This document shows, in pieces, positions 28,942 through 37,443 of a DNA stretch of 64,000 nucleotides. How positions within the stretch are numbered: the first letter of the stretch is position 1; every line of letters starts with the position of its first letter. The position numbers and the translations under genes are program-made. The DNA is from an uncultured Granulosicoccaceae bacterium (lineage in GTDB: Bacteria; Pseudomonadota; Gammaproteobacteria; Granulosicoccales; Granulosicoccaceae): positions 16,532-80,531 of the forward strand of contig CALJNA010000044.1 in the NCBI GenBank assembly GCA_937981955.1, read 5' to 3'. The notes beneath the pieces were generated by a model, which worked only from the letters and a program-made list of their open reading frames with translations, had not been told where the DNA came from and ran no database searches.

Positions 28942-30879
28942 ATGTCCGAAGGTAAAACCTACCCGGTTTCCACAGAGTTTGCAGAATCAGCCCATGCCGA
29001 CAAGGCGAAGTACGACGAAATGTATGCCCAATCAGTCGATAATCCCGACGAGTTCTGGGCGCAACAGGCTGAAGAATTTATAGACTGGTTCAAGCCCTGG
29101 GATAAGGTTCAGGAATGGGATTTTCACAAAGCCGATATTGCCTGGTTCAAAGGCGCCAAGTTAAACATCTCCTACAACTGCCTTGATCGACATCTTGAAT
29201 CAAGAGCAGATCAAACTGCCATTATCTGGGAAGGCGATAACCCGGAAGAAGATCGCCACATCACATACAAAGAACTACACGATGAAGTCTGCCGTTTCTC
29301 AAATGCGTTAAAAGGTATCGGTGTAAAGAAAGGCGATCGCGTCTGTATTTACATGCCCATGATTCCAGAAGCTGCTGTCGCCATGCTCTCTTGCACGCGC
29401 ATCGGTGCAATACATTCAATTGTGTTTGGTGGTTTTTCACCTGATGCGCTCAAAGATCGAATCAACGATTCTGAATGCTCGGTCGTGATTACAGCCGACC
29501 AGGGTTTGCGTGGTGGTCGCACAGTACCTTTAAAAGCGAATGCAGACACTGCGTGTGAACAAACTGACAGCGTCAAGCGCATGGTTGTTGTCAAGCGCGG
29601 TGGCGAACCGGTTGAATGGAAAGAAGGTCGCGACTTGTGGTATCACGAACTGGTTGAAGCTGCATCGAACGACTGCCCTGCTGCAGAGATGGATGCAGAA
29701 GATCCACTGTTTATTCTTTACACATCTGGCTCTACCGGCAAACCAAAAGGTGTACAGCACACCAGTGGCGGATATATTCTTCAAGCTGCGATGACGCACA
29801 AATATATATTCGATTACAAAGACGGCGACATCTATTGGTGTACCGCTGACGTTGGCTGGGTTACCGGTCACTCTTATATTGTGTATGGACCGCTGGCCAA
29901 TGGTGCAACCACCATGATGTTTGAAGGCATTCCAACCTACCCCAGTGTTAGTCGCTTCTGGGAAATTATTGACAAACACAAAGTCAACACATTCTATACC
30001 GCACCTACAGCGATTCGCGCGCTCATGGCGCAAGGCGACGAGCCGGTCAAGTCAACAGACAGAAGCTCATTAAAACTGCTGGGTACCGTTGGCGAACCCA
30101 TCAATCCGGAAGCCTGGGAGTGGTACAACAATGTGGTTGGTGACGGACGCTGCCCTATTGTTGATACCTGGTGGCAGACAGAAACCGGTGGCATTCTAAT
30201 CTCACCTCTACCAGGCGCTACAGATCTGAAACCCGGCTCGGCAACCAAACCGTTTTTTGGCGTGGTACCGGCACTCGTCGATGAAGAAGGCAATATTCTT
30301 GAAGGCGCCACATCCGGTAATCTGGTTATTACTCGCCCATGGCCTGGCATTATGCGCACGGTCTATGGCGATCATAAGCGTTTTTACGAAACTTACTTTC
30401 AAATGTACCCGGGCTACTATTTCACTGGTGACGGTGCACGGCGAGACGAAGATGGCTACTACTGGATAACCGGTCGAGTTGATGATGTACTCAATGTTTC
30501 CGGTCACCGACTGGGAACTGCAGAAATCGAAAGTGCATTAGTGCTGCACGACGCCGTTGCCGAAGCGGCAGTTGTCGGCTATCAGCACGACATTAAAGGA
30601 CAAGGCATTTACGCCTACGTCACGTTAATGAGCGATCAGGAACCAACTGATGAATTGCGTGCTGAGTTGGTAAAACACGTACGATCAGAAATAGGCCCAA
30701 TTGCCACACCGGAAGTTATTCAGTGGGCACCTGGCCTGCCGAAAACCCGTTCGGGCAAAATCATGCGACGCATATTAAGAAAAATTGCCGAGAACGATGT
30801 CAGTAATCTGGGGGACACTTCAACGCTTGCCGACCCGGGCGTTGTTGACGGGCTTGTTGAGAATCGCGCTAACACCTAG
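28942..30879 (+). CDS. acs: acetyl-CoA synthetase
   Basis: 645 residues, the usual length. It makes acetyl-CoA from acetate, ATP and CoA through acetyl-AMP. The adenylation motif [18 protein letters not shown], the [10 protein letters not shown] substrate-pocket motif, and the C-terminal [17 protein letters not shown] with the regulatory acetylatable lysine are intact. It lies 122 bp after the CbrB-like gene on the same strand. Acetate assimilation is a plausible target of that two-component system, but adjacency is the only evidence. Confidence 0.97.
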   Translation: MSEGKTYPVSTEFAESAHADKAKYDEMYAQSVDNPDEFWAQQAEEFIDWFKPWDKVQEWDFHKADIAWFKGAKLNISYNCLDRHLESRADQTAIIWEGDNPEEDRHITYKELHDEVCRFSNALKGIGVKKGDRVCIYMPMIPEAAVAMLSCTRIGAIHSIVFGGFSPDALKDRINDSECSVVITADQGLRGGRTVPLKANADTACEQTDSVKRMVVVKRGGEPVEWKEGRDLWYHELVEAASNDCPAAEMDAEDPLFILYTSGSTGKPKGVQHTSGGYILQAAMTHKYIFDYKDGDIYWCTADVGWVTGHSYIVYGPLANGATTMMFEGIPTYPSVSRFWEIIDKHKVNTFYTAPTAIRALMAQGDEPVKSTDRSSLKLLGTVGEPINPEAWEWYNNVVGDGRCPIVDTWWQTETGGILISPLPGATDLKPGSATKPFFGVVPALVDEEGNILEGATSGNLVITRPWPGIMRTVYGDHKRFYETYFQMYPGYYFTGDGARRDEDGYYWITGRVDDVLNVSGHRLGTAEIESALVLHDAVAEAAVVGYQHDIKGQGIYAYVTLMSDQEPTDELRAELVKHVRSEIGPIATPEVIQWAPGLPKTRSGKIMRRILRKIAENDVSNLGDTSTLADPGVVDGLVENRANT

Positions 30880-30911
30880 CGACTATTCTTAAAAAATAAA
30901 CCTGGCTACAA

Positions 30912-30938
30912 GGTTCGGCAGCAATCGGTTGCCGAACC
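30912..30938. terminator. hairpin downstream of acs
   Basis: Perfect 9-bp stem GGTTCGGCA / TGCCGAACC with a 9-nt loop, 32 bp after the acs stop. Flanking CCTG and CAGG could extend pairing. There is no T-run, but the GC-rich stem between convergent genes suggests a bidirectional terminator. Confidence 0.55.
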
Positions 30939-30970
30939 AAGTCAGGCAAGCTTCCTATCCAATTTTCTGT

Positions 30971-31010
30971 TCAGCACTTCTTGGCACTACTCAGCATTGC
31001 CAAGTGCTGA
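30971..31010. terminator. second hairpin between acs and the VOC gene
   Basis: Imperfect inverted repeat TCAGCACTTCTTGGCA / TGCCAAGTGCTGA with a 3-nt bulge, ending next to the stop codon of the leftward VOC gene. It probably serves that gene or both convergent transcripts. Confidence 0.4.
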
Positions 31011-31676
31011 TCAACGAACCGGCACTGTGCTATTCAATACGGCCATACCACTAGGCGTCTCAATTTCTGCACTCAGATAAGCCGCCTCTGCGTCTGTTAG
31101 CGACTTCAAATTGACAAGATGGGTGGCCTGCATGCCATCGAGCACTGAGCTCAACCAATCCTTGTAAGGGTGATGGATTGTCAGGCTAACCAGCCTGCAG
31201 CCTAAATCAGACATACCACTTGCGGGGTGTGTACTGGTCTGCCATTGCATGATGTTTGGCACCATGCCACCTGCGAGCAATCGGCCGTCTGCCGGAACCG
31301 CAAACAACCAATTAAGCCCGTTTCGCGAAAGCGGCGTTACATCACCCAACTCAAATTCTGAGCGCATACAAGTATCAGATAGAGAACTATTGTTGACAAC
31401 CCACGTAAGCAAGCGCGGCTGCACACGAAGGCTTGACTGCACGGCTGGGTCATCCAGCCCGAACCAGCGTGGCCGAACGGGAGGGGTTGCATCAGGGTTT
31501 ATTGCAATGACTTCAAGGAACGTATCATCTCCGAGCTGCATAACATGATTATGCGTTCCCATGGTGACGTGCTCACCACCTTTAGGGATGTCCACCCCGA
31601 GTAGTTCATGAACGTAAGCAACACCTTGTGAGAGCGTATGCGCTCCTATGACCAGATGATCAAATCGGGTAGACAC
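31011..31676 (-). CDS. VOC-superfamily (glyoxalase-like) protein
   Basis: 221 residues. The N-terminal FDHLVIGAHTLSQGVAYVHELLG and GTHNHVMQLGDDTFLEVIAI match the Glyoxalase_3-type VOC fold, with His in DHL and HNH and Glu in LEV as metal-ligand candidates. Substrate unknown. Its start shares one base with the tlpA-like stop codon, so it is the last gene of an msrB-tlpA-VOC operon. Confidence 0.8.
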   Translation of the reverse strand: MSTRFDHLVIGAHTLSQGVAYVHELLGVDIPKGGEHVTMGTHNHVMQLGDDTFLEVIAINPDATPPVRPRWFGLDDPAVQSSLRVQPRLLTWVVNNSSLSDTCMRSEFELGDVTPLSRNGLNWLFAVPADGRLLAGGMVPNIMQWQTSTHPASGMSDLGCRLVSLTIHHPYKDWLSSVLDGMQATHLVNLKSLTDAEAAYLSAEIETPSGMAVLNSTVPVR

Positions 31677-32215
31677 TATTGCGTTTTTGAACTCGGGCTG
31701 TTCAGAGCCACTATCGCATCAATTATGCGTTGATCGTCCCATTCACGTGGGCCGATTGCCTCATAGACCACTTTGCCTTCCGGACTCACAACAACCGTAT
31801 GCGGTAAAGCGCGGGCAGACCAATTACCCAACGTTCGAATTTTGTCGCCGATGACGATTGGAAAATCTATCTGTAAATCATTATCTGCCAGAAACTTTTC
31901 GATTTTCTCAGCGTCTTCACCGATGTTGATTGCCAGCATACCGACATCCTGTTTTTGCAATTTCTCCCAGGCTTTGTTCAACGATGGCAATTCTTCCAGA
32001 CAGGGTGCACACCATACTGCCCAGAAATTGATAAGCCAGGTCTTGCCTTTCAATTCTTCAGGATTGTAAATCTCGCCTTCCACACCACTGAGGCTAAACG
32101 GTGGAACCTCTCTGTCAACCGCCGTAAGCGTTTGATCAAAAGCAGAAACACTTCCGATAAACAATGTGCTGATCAAACTTGCCGCCATCAGGCAACGCAG
32201 ACAACGTAGACGCAT
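31676..32215 (-). CDS. TlpA-family thiol-disulfide oxidoreductase
   Basis: 179 residues. A signal peptide ([19 protein letters not shown], cleavage near VSAF) precedes a periplasmic thioredoxin-like domain with active site WCAPCLEELPSL and the preceding WLINFWAVWC strand. Members reduce disulfides in the periplasm, for example in cytochrome c or outer-membrane protein assembly. It shares single-base overlaps with msrB upstream and the VOC gene downstream. Confidence 0.9.
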   Translation of the reverse strand: MRLRCLRCLMAASLISTLFIGSVSAFDQTLTAVDREVPPFSLSGVEGEIYNPEELKGKTWLINFWAVWCAPCLEELPSLNKAWEKLQKQDVGMLAINIGEDAEKIEKFLADNDLQIDFPIVIGDKIRTLGNWSARALPHTVVVSPEGKVVYEAIGPREWDDQRIIDAIVALNSPSSKTQ

Positions 32216-32622
32216 TACTTAACCTCTTTTCTATCAACAAAATCCAGCGACGCAGAATTAATGCAGTAACGTAAGCCGGTCGGCTGAGGTCCATCGGGAA
32301 AAACGTGCCCCAGATGTGCGCCACATGATTGGCATAACACCTCCGTGCGCACCATCCCATGCGACTGATCAGTTTCTTCTTCAATATTCTCTGCTGCGGC
32401 AGGTTGAAAGAAGCTCGGCCACCCACTGCCGGAGTCATACTTGGCAGAAGAATCGAAAAGCACTTCTTCGCAGCAGACGCAAACGTATTGACCATCGCCT
32501 TTATGGTCATTGTATTTTCCGGTAAACGCAGGCTCGGTGCCTTTGTTACGCGCCACGGCAAATTGCTCAGCGCTGAGTTTGCGGGCCCAGTCACTGTCAG
32601 TCTTATCGGTTTTTCTGCTCAT
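32215..32622 (-). CDS. msrB: peptide-methionine (R)-S-oxide reductase
   Basis: 135 residues. It reduces R-methionine sulfoxide in proteins. The zinc-binding CVCCEE and [12 protein letters not shown] pairs, the [10 protein letters not shown] segment and the catalytic [11 protein letters not shown] are intact. The ATG at 32622 is chosen because [12 protein letters not shown] starts the conserved domain; an upstream in-frame extension to 32706 has no family support. First gene of the operon with tlpA. Confidence 0.95.
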   Translation of the reverse strand: MSRKTDKTDSDWARKLSAEQFAVARNKGTEPAFTGKYNDHKGDGQYVCVCCEEVLFDSSAKYDSGSGWPSFFQPAAAENIEEETDQSHGMVRTEVLCQSCGAHLGHVFPDGPQPTGLRYCINSASLDFVDRKEVK

Positions 32623-32724
32623 ATTAATTGCCTCATTTGTGCAATATCGCTTATTGCTCCACAGACTAGTAGGTTTGACCGTCTGTGCTGGTTGAGTTCC
32701 CGGCAACGCCTCGTATAATGAACT

Positions 32725-33273
32725 GTGAACGAGAAAAAAACACTCAGCGATGACGATAAGGCTCTGTTTCGAGACGCTGTTGGCGATGTCAAGAGCGTGG
32801 CGAACGACAAAGCGCCGGACACTACCTCCAAACCAGCCGCTCGCGTCCAGTCCACTCAGAAGGATAATCGCTCTGTCATGGAGTCTTTGCTCTCCGAATT
32901 AAGCGAATCCGACCTGCTTGAAACAGGGGAACATTTGTCCTACACCGCCCCTGGAGTGCAACGGGCGGTTTTGCGAAAGCTTAAATCAGGTAAATACGCC
33001 ATTCAAGCAGAAATAGATCTGCACGGCATGACGCTGGCCATCGCCAAAGCTGAATTGGGCGAGTTTCTGGCCGAGTGCCAACACCGTCGTCTGCTGTGCG
33101 TCCGCATCATTCACGGCAAAGGGCGCAAGCAGGCTGATAAAGCGCCGCGAATGAAGCCTGCTGTTAATCAATGGCTTCAAAGCAATAAAAAGATTTTGGC
33201 GTTTTGTTCTGCACCTTCGAATGATGGTGGGACCGGTGCAGTGTATGCATTGCTGAAGCGTCTTTCCGATTAA
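32725..33273 (+). CDS. Smr-domain protein
   Basis: 182 residues from GTG at 32725. The C-terminal ~95 residues are a Smr domain with [18 protein letters not shown] (the DLHG motif) and VRIIHGKG (the HGKG motif), ending [12 protein letters not shown]. Stand-alone Smr proteins such as E. coli YdaL/SmrA and SmrB act as nucleases on DNA or ribosome-associated RNA. The N-terminal ~85 residues are charged and low-complexity. It is divergent from msrB across 102 bp. Confidence 0.9.
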   Translation: MNEKKTLSDDDKALFRDAVGDVKSVANDKAPDTTSKPAARVQSTQKDNRSVMESLLSELSESDLLETGEHLSYTAPGVQRAVLRKLKSGKYAIQAEIDLHGMTLAIAKAELGEFLAECQHRRLLCVRIIHGKGRKQADKAPRMKPAVNQWLQSNKKILAFCSAPSNDGGTGAVYALLKRLSD

Positions 33274-33617
33274 TTCTGCTCCAGTTGCGTCATGCTGATT
33301 AGACGCTAAGCTGCATGCGCCGATCTGTCACTAACCGATTGCAGCGCGATCACCATCCTTCATTAATTTTCCATCAACATTAATCTGGATCCCATCCGCA
33401 CTCTTCCGCTTTTGCACATCAGCAGAATTTTCCAAGTTGTCTAACGACGCATGCAATCTCAAAATTTCAAACCCCACGGTGTACCGTGACGTTAAGTTAC
33501 CAAGTGCGAAGCACATCCACCTACATCGGCTAGTAAAAACAATCCAAACGACTAGCGATATTTCTAAGGCTTACGATTAATTATAAATGGATTAACAATT
33601 ATGTCTGATGCGGCACT
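33274..33617. other. intergenic region without confident gene
   Basis: 344 bp between the convergent Smr and anti-sigma genes. A 61-codon leftward frame at 33331-33516 exists but has no well-placed ribosome site or recognisable similarity, so it is not called. No clear hairpin terminator or RNA gene was found. Confidence 0.4.
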
Positions 33618-34451
33618 TTACAATGGCTCACTGACTTTTGTGTATGCTCTCGAACTTATCACGGGTCCGGTTGGCGCTGCACTGGTTGTCCCCCCTGCTG
33701 GTTCGACGCTGACCGCGAATGCCGCACCTGATCTGAGTTTTGACAAAGACTCGTCCTGGTCCATATCAAATGTTTGCATGGTTCCATTTTCGTAGGGCAG
33801 CAATCCAATGGATTCAACACCTTGATTATCCGGCAATACAACCCACAGCTGGTGCGATTGATCGGGTAGTGCATCGGGCGCGTCGATTGCTATGGCGCGT
33901 ACTTGGCCATTTTTTTCATCAGCGACAATCGCCCATAGTTGTGTACCATCCTCCGCACTCAATACCGAAACAATGGTGTAAGCGTTTGTTGTTCCTATCG
34001 TGGTGTCTTTATCATGTATCAGAGTGGTCCATTGCGTGATCAATACAGTTGCCAAAGCAAAACAGGCCACCAATGACAAGGCACCGATGGTTTCCCACCA
34101 TACTAATTTACGCTTCAAGGGTTCCAATATTGAATCGGATTCCCTGTTCTCTCGGGTAGTATCATTAGCGAGCGTAGTGTCATTGTCACTTGCTAGCATC
34201 GCCATATTGGCATGTTCCCGATTAATTCTCGCTTCGATGTTTTTCCAAATACCGGGCGGTAAGGCTTCGGAGGCATCAGGACTTGCAGCCAGAACGGCAT
34301 CCAGCGCACCAAACTGTTTTTCCCAATACATGACCAGCTTTTGAGCTTCCGGGTCACTTTTAAGTAACTTCTCAAATAGTTCACGCTCTGAACCACGCAG
34401 CGTTCCCAGTACATACTCCCCTGCCTCAACCAACCACCATTCTTTACTCAT
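33618..34451 (-). CDS. anti-sigma factor, RskA-like
   Basis: 277 residues from the ATG at 34451. The N-terminal ~60 residues (EAGEYVLGTLRGSERELFEKLL) are the helical anti-sigma domain that holds the sigma factor. One transmembrane segment lies at about 130-150 (IGALSLVACFALATVLITQW). The periplasmic part is an RskA domain (DGTQLWAIVADEKNGQVRAI, SHQLWVVLPDNQGVESIGLL). It starts inside the sigma gene (8-bp overlap), the typical coupling of sigma and anti-sigma. Signal release probably involves regulated proteolysis, by analogy with the family. Confidence 0.92.
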   Translation of the reverse strand: MSKEWWLVEAGEYVLGTLRGSERELFEKLLKSDPEAQKLVMYWEKQFGALDAVLAASPDASEALPPGIWKNIEARINREHANMAMLASDNDTTLANDTTRENRESDSILEPLKRKLVWWETIGALSLVACFALATVLITQWTTLIHDKDTTIGTTNAYTIVSVLSAEDGTQLWAIVADEKNGQVRAIAIDAPDALPDQSHQLWVVLPDNQGVESIGLLPYENGTMQTFDMDQDESLSKLRSGAAFAVSVEPAGGTTSAAPTGPVISSRAYTKVSEPL

Positions 34452-35010
34452 CGAGACCGTCCAGGCATTGTCGCAATGCAATCAGACTTCGCCGTATCCA
34501 ACTCTTTACCGTTCCCAGCGGCGCTCCAGTTTGTTTGCTGAGCTCTTCCTGCGAGTATCCCTCGCAGTAAGCACGAATAACACACAGACGTGGTTTGGGT
34601 TCGAGTGTTTCCAGGCAATGCAACAGCGATGATGCATTATCAGTCATTGTCCATGCGTTAGGACTTTCATCAGCGAGCTCCGCAAGCACGTCGTCACCAC
34701 TCGCCAAATCCAGATCTACTCGCACCTGTTGAGATCTCAGCATATCAATAGCCTGATTTCTGGCAATACGGCTCATCCACGTCATGGGGTCCGCCAGTGT
34801 GTGGTCGTATTGGTCTGCTCTCTGCCATATCTTCACAAATACATCCTGCAGCGCATCTTGCGCAAGCGTATCTACTTTCAACATACGCTTTAATATCCGG
34901 TATAGAGGCAAACTACAGCGCTCGTAGAGCGACTTTATCGCTGACTGATCACCAATCGAAGCTGCGTCTAACAATGAGCGTAGCTCTGTTTTGTCCTGTT
35001 TCTCAATCAC
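34444..35010 (-). CDS. ECF RNA polymerase sigma factor, SigK-like
   Basis: 188 residues. Region 2 reads AQDALQDVFVKIWQRADQYD (the usual 'A.D..Q..F..vW' helix) followed by WMSRIARNQAIDMLRSQQ. Region 4 has RAYCEGYSQEELSKQTGAPLGTVKSWIRR (shown in part) as the -35-binding helix-turn-helix. Pairing with an RskA-type anti-sigma and the overall size place it near the SigK/ECF19 group. It is divergent from the CHRD/DUF4331 genes. Confidence 0.93.
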   Translation of the reverse strand: MIEKQDKTELRSLLDAASIGDQSAIKSLYERCSLPLYRILKRMLKVDTLAQDALQDVFVKIWQRADQYDHTLADPMTWMSRIARNQAIDMLRSQQVRVDLDLASGDDVLAELADESPNAWTMTDNASSLLHCLETLEPKPRLCVIRAYCEGYSQEELSKQTGAPLGTVKSWIRRSLIALRQCLDGLDE

Positions 35011-35119
35011 TCGCTTCTTATTCCTGCTGCCTTATATATCGAATCTGTCGCATAGATCTGACTGATCAAAGGAGAGTAGTTTAATACGGTCCGAAAAATT
35101 TCCACTAATTTTTTCGATT

Positions 35120-35147
35120 TGCATCTTTTTTGTCTGACCTATCGTAC
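35120..35147 (+). promoter_or_regulatory. candidate ECF promoter, copy 1
   Basis: TGCATCT followed after 15 nt by TCGTAC, with CTGACC between. An identical pair of boxes at the same spacing recurs 71 bp downstream. Spacing and the CATC/CGTA cores are compatible with ECF sigma -35 and -10 elements. Orientation is toward the CHRD gene. Assignment to the adjacent sigma factor is inference. Confidence 0.5.
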
Positions 35148-35190
35148 CCGCTACTGCCACCGAAGGTACGTAGTTTTTATATCCCTTTAA

Positions 35191-35218
35191 TGCATCTCAG
35201 CTCTGACCCTGTTCGTAC
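35191..35218 (+). promoter_or_regulatory. candidate ECF promoter, copy 2
   Basis: Second TGCATCT - 15 nt - TCGTAC element, 104 bp upstream of the CHRD gene start at 35323. CTGACC again lies between the boxes, two bases off its place in copy 1. The exact conservation of both boxes and their spacing while the interior differs is what suggests a promoter rather than a simple duplication. Confidence 0.55.
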
Positions 35219-35322
35219 GTAGTAATAAGGGCCTGTTCTTTCAAACGTTTCGAAGCACTATGAACATGTCAGAACTAAATTTGAGCAGCCTTACTAGAAA
35301 CTGCGTTATTGGAGATCACGCT

Positions 35323-36138
35323 ATGAAAATCATTTTTAAAACAACAGTTACTTCCGCTATTACGCTCGCGGCTGGTATCACACTCGCCACAGAGGCCTAC
35401 GCTGGACACACCAATGCGTTATTGATTGCTGAGATGGATGGTCGTGAGGAAGTTGGCGATGACCCAGCACAACGCTTGGCTGGCGACCCCAATGGAAAAG
35501 GCATTGGTTATGTCTTCGGAATCGATGGCGATGACACCACACTCTGCTATTCAATGACCGTGAATAAAATTCAGTTGGTCCCTGTTGGAGAAGGCATGGC
35601 AGCCCATATTCACGAAGGCCAGCGTGATACGAACGGACCAGTCGTTGCCGTATTGGCGGGCCCGGAAGATGGTAACGCCGCTGATTGCCTCACTGAAGGT
35701 GAAACTGGAAAATTTCCAACCGGGGAAACAGGAATTGTTCAACGCATTCTAAATAACCCCGCTAACTTTTATATCAACATTCATAACCCAGAGTATCCAG
35801 CTGGTGCTATTCGGGGAAATTTAAGCAATACTCTGATGGAAGATGGTCATGAGCATGACCATGGCGATGAAAGTTCACCAAGTATTCCAGAGAACGCTTC
35901 AGTCAGGGTGTATTCACGATCTGCGGTTGAAATTTTCTGGGACCGATCCTCGGATGATGGCCAAGTGTTGATGTACGAAGTGTATCGTGACGATGTGCTT
36001 GTTGCCAGCGTCGAGGGCAATAGTTTTTTCGACGACACACTGAACGGCGGTACCACTTACCGTTACGAAATTGTGGCAGTGGACAATGACAATCAACGTT
36101 CAGCTCGGTCTGCCGCAGTTGATGCCACAACATTCTAG
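35323..36138 (+). CDS. exported CHRD-domain protein with C-terminal fibronectin III module
   Basis: 271 residues. The ATG at 35323 has GGAGA upstream and begins a good signal peptide (MKIIFKTTVTSAITLAAGI, cleavage near AYAG). Residues about 30-165 are a CHRD domain (IAEMDGREEVGD, GKGIGYVFGIDGDDTTLCYS, MAAHIHEGQRDTNGPVV, YINIHNPEYPAGAIRGNL). A His/Asp-rich spacer (EDGHEHDHGDESS) joins a fibronectin type III-like module (ASVRVYSRSAVEIFWDRSSD, TYRYEIVAVDNDNQRS). Exported; the function of CHRD in bacteria is unknown. First gene of the block divergent from the sigma factor. Confidence 0.87.
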   Translation: MKIIFKTTVTSAITLAAGITLATEAYAGHTNALLIAEMDGREEVGDDPAQRLAGDPNGKGIGYVFGIDGDDTTLCYSMTVNKIQLVPVGEGMAAHIHEGQRDTNGPVVAVLAGPEDGNAADCLTEGETGKFPTGETGIVQRILNNPANFYINIHNPEYPAGAIRGNLSNTLMEDGHEHDHGDESSPSIPENASVRVYSRSAVEIFWDRSSDDGQVLMYEVYRDDVLVASVEGNSFFDDTLNGGTTYRYEIVAVDNDNQRSARSAAVDATTF

Positions 36139-36209
36139 CGTTTCATTCAATTTGTTAAACACAAGCCCAAACCAACAATCACATTTAATATCTGTAGGAA
36201 CTTAAAACT

Positions 36210-36833
36210 ATGAAAAACCGATATGCCAAGCCTCTACAACAAGGCTTAAGGCGTTTGTCTTTACTGCTACTACTCACTCCGTTTTTAGCCCATGCGGCCG
36301 ATCATCAGGAGGCACCTCGTGCCAGCGCTCAGTTATCAGCAGATATTGGTGATTACTACGCCTGGCACAGCGATTCTCAGCTTAATTTGATACTCACCTT
36401 CGGCACGTTTAACGCACCCGGAATGCCTGCAAGTTACGATTCCAATCTACTTTATGGATTTCACTTTGATACGTCGGAAACGGCTGATGGAGAGTCTGAT
36501 ATGGATCTCTACGTTCGGTTCGCTCAAGACGATCAAGGTGCTTGGGGGTTTCGCGTATCAGATTCGTCTGACAATGCATTGATACAAGGCGCTGTGGAGA
36601 CCGTTCTAGCCAATAATGATATATCCGCTTGGGCTGGATTAGCCGATGATCCGTTCTTCTTCGATCAGACAGGATTCGTTTCAACCGTATCTACAGGGAC
36701 CATTTCGTTCGACCCCGCAAGAGACGACGTTGCCGGGCTGAACATAACAGCAATAGTTATTCAGGTGCCGCTTGACTCAGTTGTTGCTTCTGGCAGTTCA
36801 CTACAAACATGGGCCACAACGGCTTCACAGTGA
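36210..36833 (+). CDS. exported DUF4331-like protein, N-terminal type
   Basis: 207 residues with a signal peptide (SLLLLLTPFLAHAA). Directly after cleavage comes ADHQEAPRASAQLSADIGDY, matching the 'DH.EAP....ADI.D.Y' start of DUF4331 proteins, then LNLILTFGTFNAPG. It ends where full-length DUF4331 proteins would continue; the next gene supplies a segment resembling the C-terminal part. So the family domain seems split over two genes. Function unknown. Confidence 0.75.
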   Translation: MKNRYAKPLQQGLRRLSLLLLLTPFLAHAADHQEAPRASAQLSADIGDYYAWHSDSQLNLILTFGTFNAPGMPASYDSNLLYGFHFDTSETADGESDMDLYVRFAQDDQGAWGFRVSDSSDNALIQGAVETVLANNDISAWAGLADDPFFFDQTGFVSTVSTGTISFDPARDDVAGLNITAIVIQVPLDSVVASGSSLQTWATTASQ

Positions 36834-36841
36834 GGAAAAAC

Positions 36842-37441
36842 ATGAATAATTTACTCAAAAAAAGTCTGGGTACGGCCGTGATATCAACACTTTTGCTTAC
36901 AGCTTGCAGCAGTAGCGACGATGATACTACGACCACAGCCAGTTTTGATTTCGCATCTGCTGACATCGCGTCATACACGCGCATAGATCGAATGGGGATG
37001 CCTGCTATAGCAACTGCATTGATCAGCAGTAAAGATGCCTACAACAATGCGAACCCCACAAATGACAGTGCCGGTGAGTTTGTACCCGAAATCCTTGGCA
37101 GTCTTCAAACCCTTCACGGAGCACTGGATGGGCAACTGACTCAACTTGGTCTAACCCCTTGCACTGTGGTTGGGGATGGCACCGGGACCTGTGCGCAGTT
37201 TGCGGTGCCCTTGATATTGCCAGACACGCTTAAAATCGATACGGCTGCCTCAAGCGGCTTTCCGAATGGAAGAATGCTTAGCGACCCTGTTATCGACGTA
37301 ACTTTGGCTGTGGCATTGTTAGAGCTAACGGGAGATCCAGCGCCGCATGCACCAGACGCCTTGGTTGGTGTACTGAACCCACCAGCGAATGACAAAGCAT
37401 TCGGTGATGCGTTTCCGTTCTTGGCTACGCCCCACCAATAA
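36842..37441 (+). CDS. lipoprotein resembling the C-terminal half of DUF4331
   Basis: 199 residues from the ATG at 36842, 8 bp after the previous stop. The signal peptide ends in a lipobox (LLLTACSSS). The mature part contains YTRIDRMGMPAIATALISSK, NGRMLSDPVIDVTLAVALLE and ANDKAFGDAFPFLATPH, which match the later part of DUF4331 proteins. The two genes may encode partners that together equal one DUF4331 protein. It is followed after 2 bp by the TPR gene. Confidence 0.75.
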   Translation: MNNLLKKSLGTAVISTLLLTACSSSDDDTTTTASFDFASADIASYTRIDRMGMPAIATALISSKDAYNNANPTNDSAGEFVPEILGSLQTLHGALDGQLTQLGLTPCTVVGDGTGTCAQFAVPLILPDTLKIDTAASSGFPNGRMLSDPVIDVTLAVALLELTGDPAPHAPDALVGVLNPPANDKAFGDAFPFLATPHQ

Positions 37442-37443
37442 CG

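Noticed and set aside
33331..33516. 61-codon leftward frame between the Smr and anti-sigma genes
   Set aside because: No properly spaced ribosome site and no recognisable similarity; it could not be told from chance.
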